From assembly GCA_009602725.1 (NCBI GenBank), contig WELB01000200.1, forward strand, positions 187,869 through 198,386: a stretch of DNA of 10,518 bases. The letters run 5' to 3'. The translations under genes were made by a program, and so were the position numbers. How positions within the stretch are numbered: the first letter of the stretch is position 1; each line of letters begins with the position of its first letter. This DNA comes from Spirogloea muscicola (lineage: Eukaryota > Streptophyta > Zygnematophyceae > Spirogloeales > Spirogloeaceae). The notes beneath the pieces were generated by a model. The model ran no database searches and was not told the origin of the DNA. It worked only from the letters and a program-made list of their open reading frames with translations. Positions 9,019 to 10,518 of this stretch are shown here, piece by piece.

Positions 9019-10518
9019 CTACCTACTCAGTTGATGGGGTGCAAGATCAGCTGCACGAGTCACCAAGTACACCCGCCCATGTGCCCACAAATGCCCAAGT
9101 TTTGACCCGGGCATTGGCTGCATACATTGTCCACAAGTATGTCAGACAAGCATGTGGCCACACCTGCACAATTCTCCACCAAGCTGGCGGACTACTGCAC
9201 AAATGTCCTTCGGCACAACTTTGGCTTGCATAGACGTCAGAGTCTCAAGTTTGCCTCCTGCATCATAGTGGTGGATGGAGCTGCCATACCTCAAGACTGG
9301 CATGGAAGGCGAGAGGATGCTCGCAGACGTGACACTCGCATCTGTGCTGCGGCTGGAGCGATTTCTCTGCCTTTACAAAGGCGTAGACCTGCCCACTTGC
9401 AAGGTGTAAGTGTGTCAATTCATTGTGCTACCACCTGGTACAGCATGTGCAACTTTCCAAGGCTGTTGCACACAGAGAGGCAGAGAGGTGGATTTGCGAG
9501 GGTACCCACCTCCTCTCCGCAGCTCGGGCAGGTGCCCTTGAGTGCCACCACGCCTCCGTTCCAGAGCTCTTCCAACGATCGCACTGCCCCAGCAAGCAAG
9601 CCACCGCCACAGAACGACGTCGGTAAACGATCTGTCATTAAAACCTGGATCTCAGTCCCGGAAGTGACATTGCCCACCTGCTGCCATGGCCAAGGGAATG
9701 CCGACGAGGAGGCCCGCGCCGATGACGAGGGCGGTGTTGCAGGACGAGAGGAGTGAGGAGGCAGGGAAGGCCACGGCGTGCGGGAGCAGCGGCGCTCCCC
9801 ACCGCGCCCGGGAGACGACGCTCTGGCAGGCCCCGTCCAGGGCGCAGAGCGGCGGCCCGACGACCGCGGCCAGCCCCGAGGCGAGCAGCACGGACCACAT
9901 GCTGGCCAGCGCCCGCAGCTGCGACGGGTCCGCCTGCAGCGCCGCAGCGGCCGAGGCGGTGAGCGCGGAGAAGCCCAAGACCGCGCGCCGGTGCCCAAGA
10001 GTGGGCGAGGCTGCGGCACTGGCTGCCGAGAGCCGCGGCGCGCACCTCGGCGTCGGCGTAGGCGGAGAAGCGCTTGAGGCTGCAGCGCGGGTACTTGAGC
10101 ACCAGGCTGGACTTGAGCCAGCGCAGGCGGGTCTGCGCCGCCCCGCCAACGCCCCCACGACTTCCGCCGTGAGCACTACGCATGCAGGCCCGCTGCTCTT
10201 TCCCTCTCCGCCTCCTCCCTCCTCCTCCTCCTTCCTCCTCCTCCTCCTCCGTCGTCGCCCTGCTCTCGTCGCGCTGCGAGCCAACCCCATTCTCCAGTGG
10301 CGGTGGCAGCGGGGGCCCACCTCCACCTTGTCGAACATGTCGTCGACGATGAGCGGCCGGCCGCTGTAGTAGGCGTCGCGCGCCTGCGCGTACAGCGCCT
10401 CCAGCGCCGCCTTGGGCGCCGCCTCCAGCGGGCCCACGAAGATGCACGACGGCGCCTCCGCCGCCGCCGCCGCCGCCGCCGCTCCGCCGTCCGGCGCCGC
10501 CCGCGGCTCCCCCGGGGG
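9019..10518 (-). CDS. PGR5-like (PGRL) thylakoid membrane protein, closest to PGRL2/PGR5-LIKE A (5'-partial)
   Basis: Minus-strand exons, 5' to 3': 10518(edge)-10321, 10132-10046, 9933-9678, 9583-9510, 9388-9290, 9117-9019. Together they give 270 residues with the stop at 9021-9019 and every junction GT-AG and in phase. The visible part begins PPGEPRAAPDGG, then eight Ala. Conserved blocks follow: FVGPLEAAPKAALEALYAQA, ARDAYYSGRPLIVDDMFDKVE (about residues 45-66), LVLKYPRCSLKRFSAYADAE (76-95), two membrane segments (~103-124 and ~156-180), LWNGGVVALKGTCPSCGEE (187-205), VYAFVKAE, CECHVC (222-227) and HGRVYLVTR near the end. This is the order I recall for plant PGRL2/PGR5-LIKE A proteins. Family role: PGRL1 with PGR5 supports antimycin-sensitive cyclic electron flow around photosystem I; PGRL2 affects PGR5 stability. 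The transit peptide and start codon lie past the right edge. Assignment to PGRL2 rather than a sister family is from memory. Confidence 0.82.
10195..10250. repeat. CT-rich (CCT)n tract, purine-rich on the sense strand of a PGRL intron
   Basis: A run of CTCC/TCCTCC units, nearly free of purines on the plus strand, lies inside the first visible intron of the minus-strand gene (10320-10133). On the transcript it reads as a GGA/GAGG polypurine stretch, the opposite of the usual polypyrimidine tract. Read as protein it gives the low-complexity Arg/Glu/Gly runs that inflate open frames in this area. Confidence 0.7.
10459..10482 (-). repeat. (GCG)8 run coding eight alanines in the PGRL-like N-terminal region
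   Basis: Eight identical GCG codons on the minus strand, just before EAPSCIFVGP. They lie ahead of the conserved block, in the poorly conserved segment expected near or just after the chloroplast transit peptide. Perfect triplet identity suggests recent slippage rather than a selected sequence. Confidence 0.75.

Noticed and set aside
9237-9257. Tiny alternative last exon of the PGRL-like gene (EANLRL then stop)
   Set aside because: It has a usable acceptor and the right phase, but the exon at 9117-9019 is also in phase and carries the conserved PG...HGRVYLV motif of the family, so that one was chosen.
9127-9756. Plus-strand open frame of 209 codons
   Set aside because: It lies antisense to conserved PGRL exons, crosses several of their splice sites and shows no recognisable family. 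It is a shadow.
9686-10369. Plus-strand open frame of 227 codons
   Set aside because: It is antisense to the GC-rich PGRL exons and rich in Arg/Ser/Ala low complexity, as GC-rich DNA produces by chance.
1-10518. Mobile element, CRISPR array, tRNA or rRNA gene, bacterial operon
   Set aside because: I saw no transposase or reverse transcriptase motifs, no terminal repeats, no evenly spaced repeats with unique spacers and no tRNA-like cloverleaf core. The whole window is accounted for by three intron-rich genes and their flanks.

Overview
The window is nuclear DNA of a photosynthetic eukaryote of the green lineage, most likely a green alga. It carries three protein-coding genes cut into many short exons, with about 28 introns of 94 to 570 nt. 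The green-lineage call rests on the gene on the right, a PGR5-like (PGRL) thylakoid membrane protein, and on exon products of the other two genes that resemble plant homologues from memory. Compact introns and a TGTAA element behind one stop codon favour a chlorophyte over a land plant, but the species cannot be named. I see no mobile element, CRISPR array, RNA gene or bacterial-type operon.

Layout. (1) About 114-2790, plus strand: a WD40-repeat protein of the WDR55 family, 5'-incomplete, 12 exons in the window, ending in the family's FFAGL-type tail. It carries a WDTR motif typical of DDB1-CUL4 substrate receptors and one GC-AG intron. (2) 2791-3447: intergenic region holding the WDR55 3' UTR and the promoter and leader of the next gene, with a degenerate repeat of about 60 bp and a (GCC)7 run directly before the start codon. 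(3) 3448-8518, plus strand: a complete 13-exon OSCA/CSC1 (DUF221) mechanosensitive/hyperosmolality-gated cation channel of 734 residues. (4) 8519-9018: 3' region shared by two convergent genes. (5) 9019-10518, minus strand: a PGRL-like protein (closest in memory to PGRL2/PGR5-LIKE A) with six exons. Its N-terminus and transit peptide lie beyond the right edge.

The exon models were built by hand. Each junction was kept only if the splice dinucleotides, the reading phase and family conservation agreed. The OSCA exons sum to 2205 nt (735 codons with stop) and the PGRL exons in the window to 813 nt (271 codons with stop), with no internal stop.

The genes do not form a pathway. They are a ubiquitin-ligase or ribosome-biogenesis adaptor, a membrane osmosensor channel and a photosynthetic electron-transport regulator, which looks like ordinary eukaryotic gene order. 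I did not find a previously undescribed system. The most interesting points are the tandem GC/GT splice donor in WDR55, the strong 5'-to-3' fall in GC in all three genes, the repeat upstream of the channel gene, and the cysteine cluster at the PGRL-like C-terminus.
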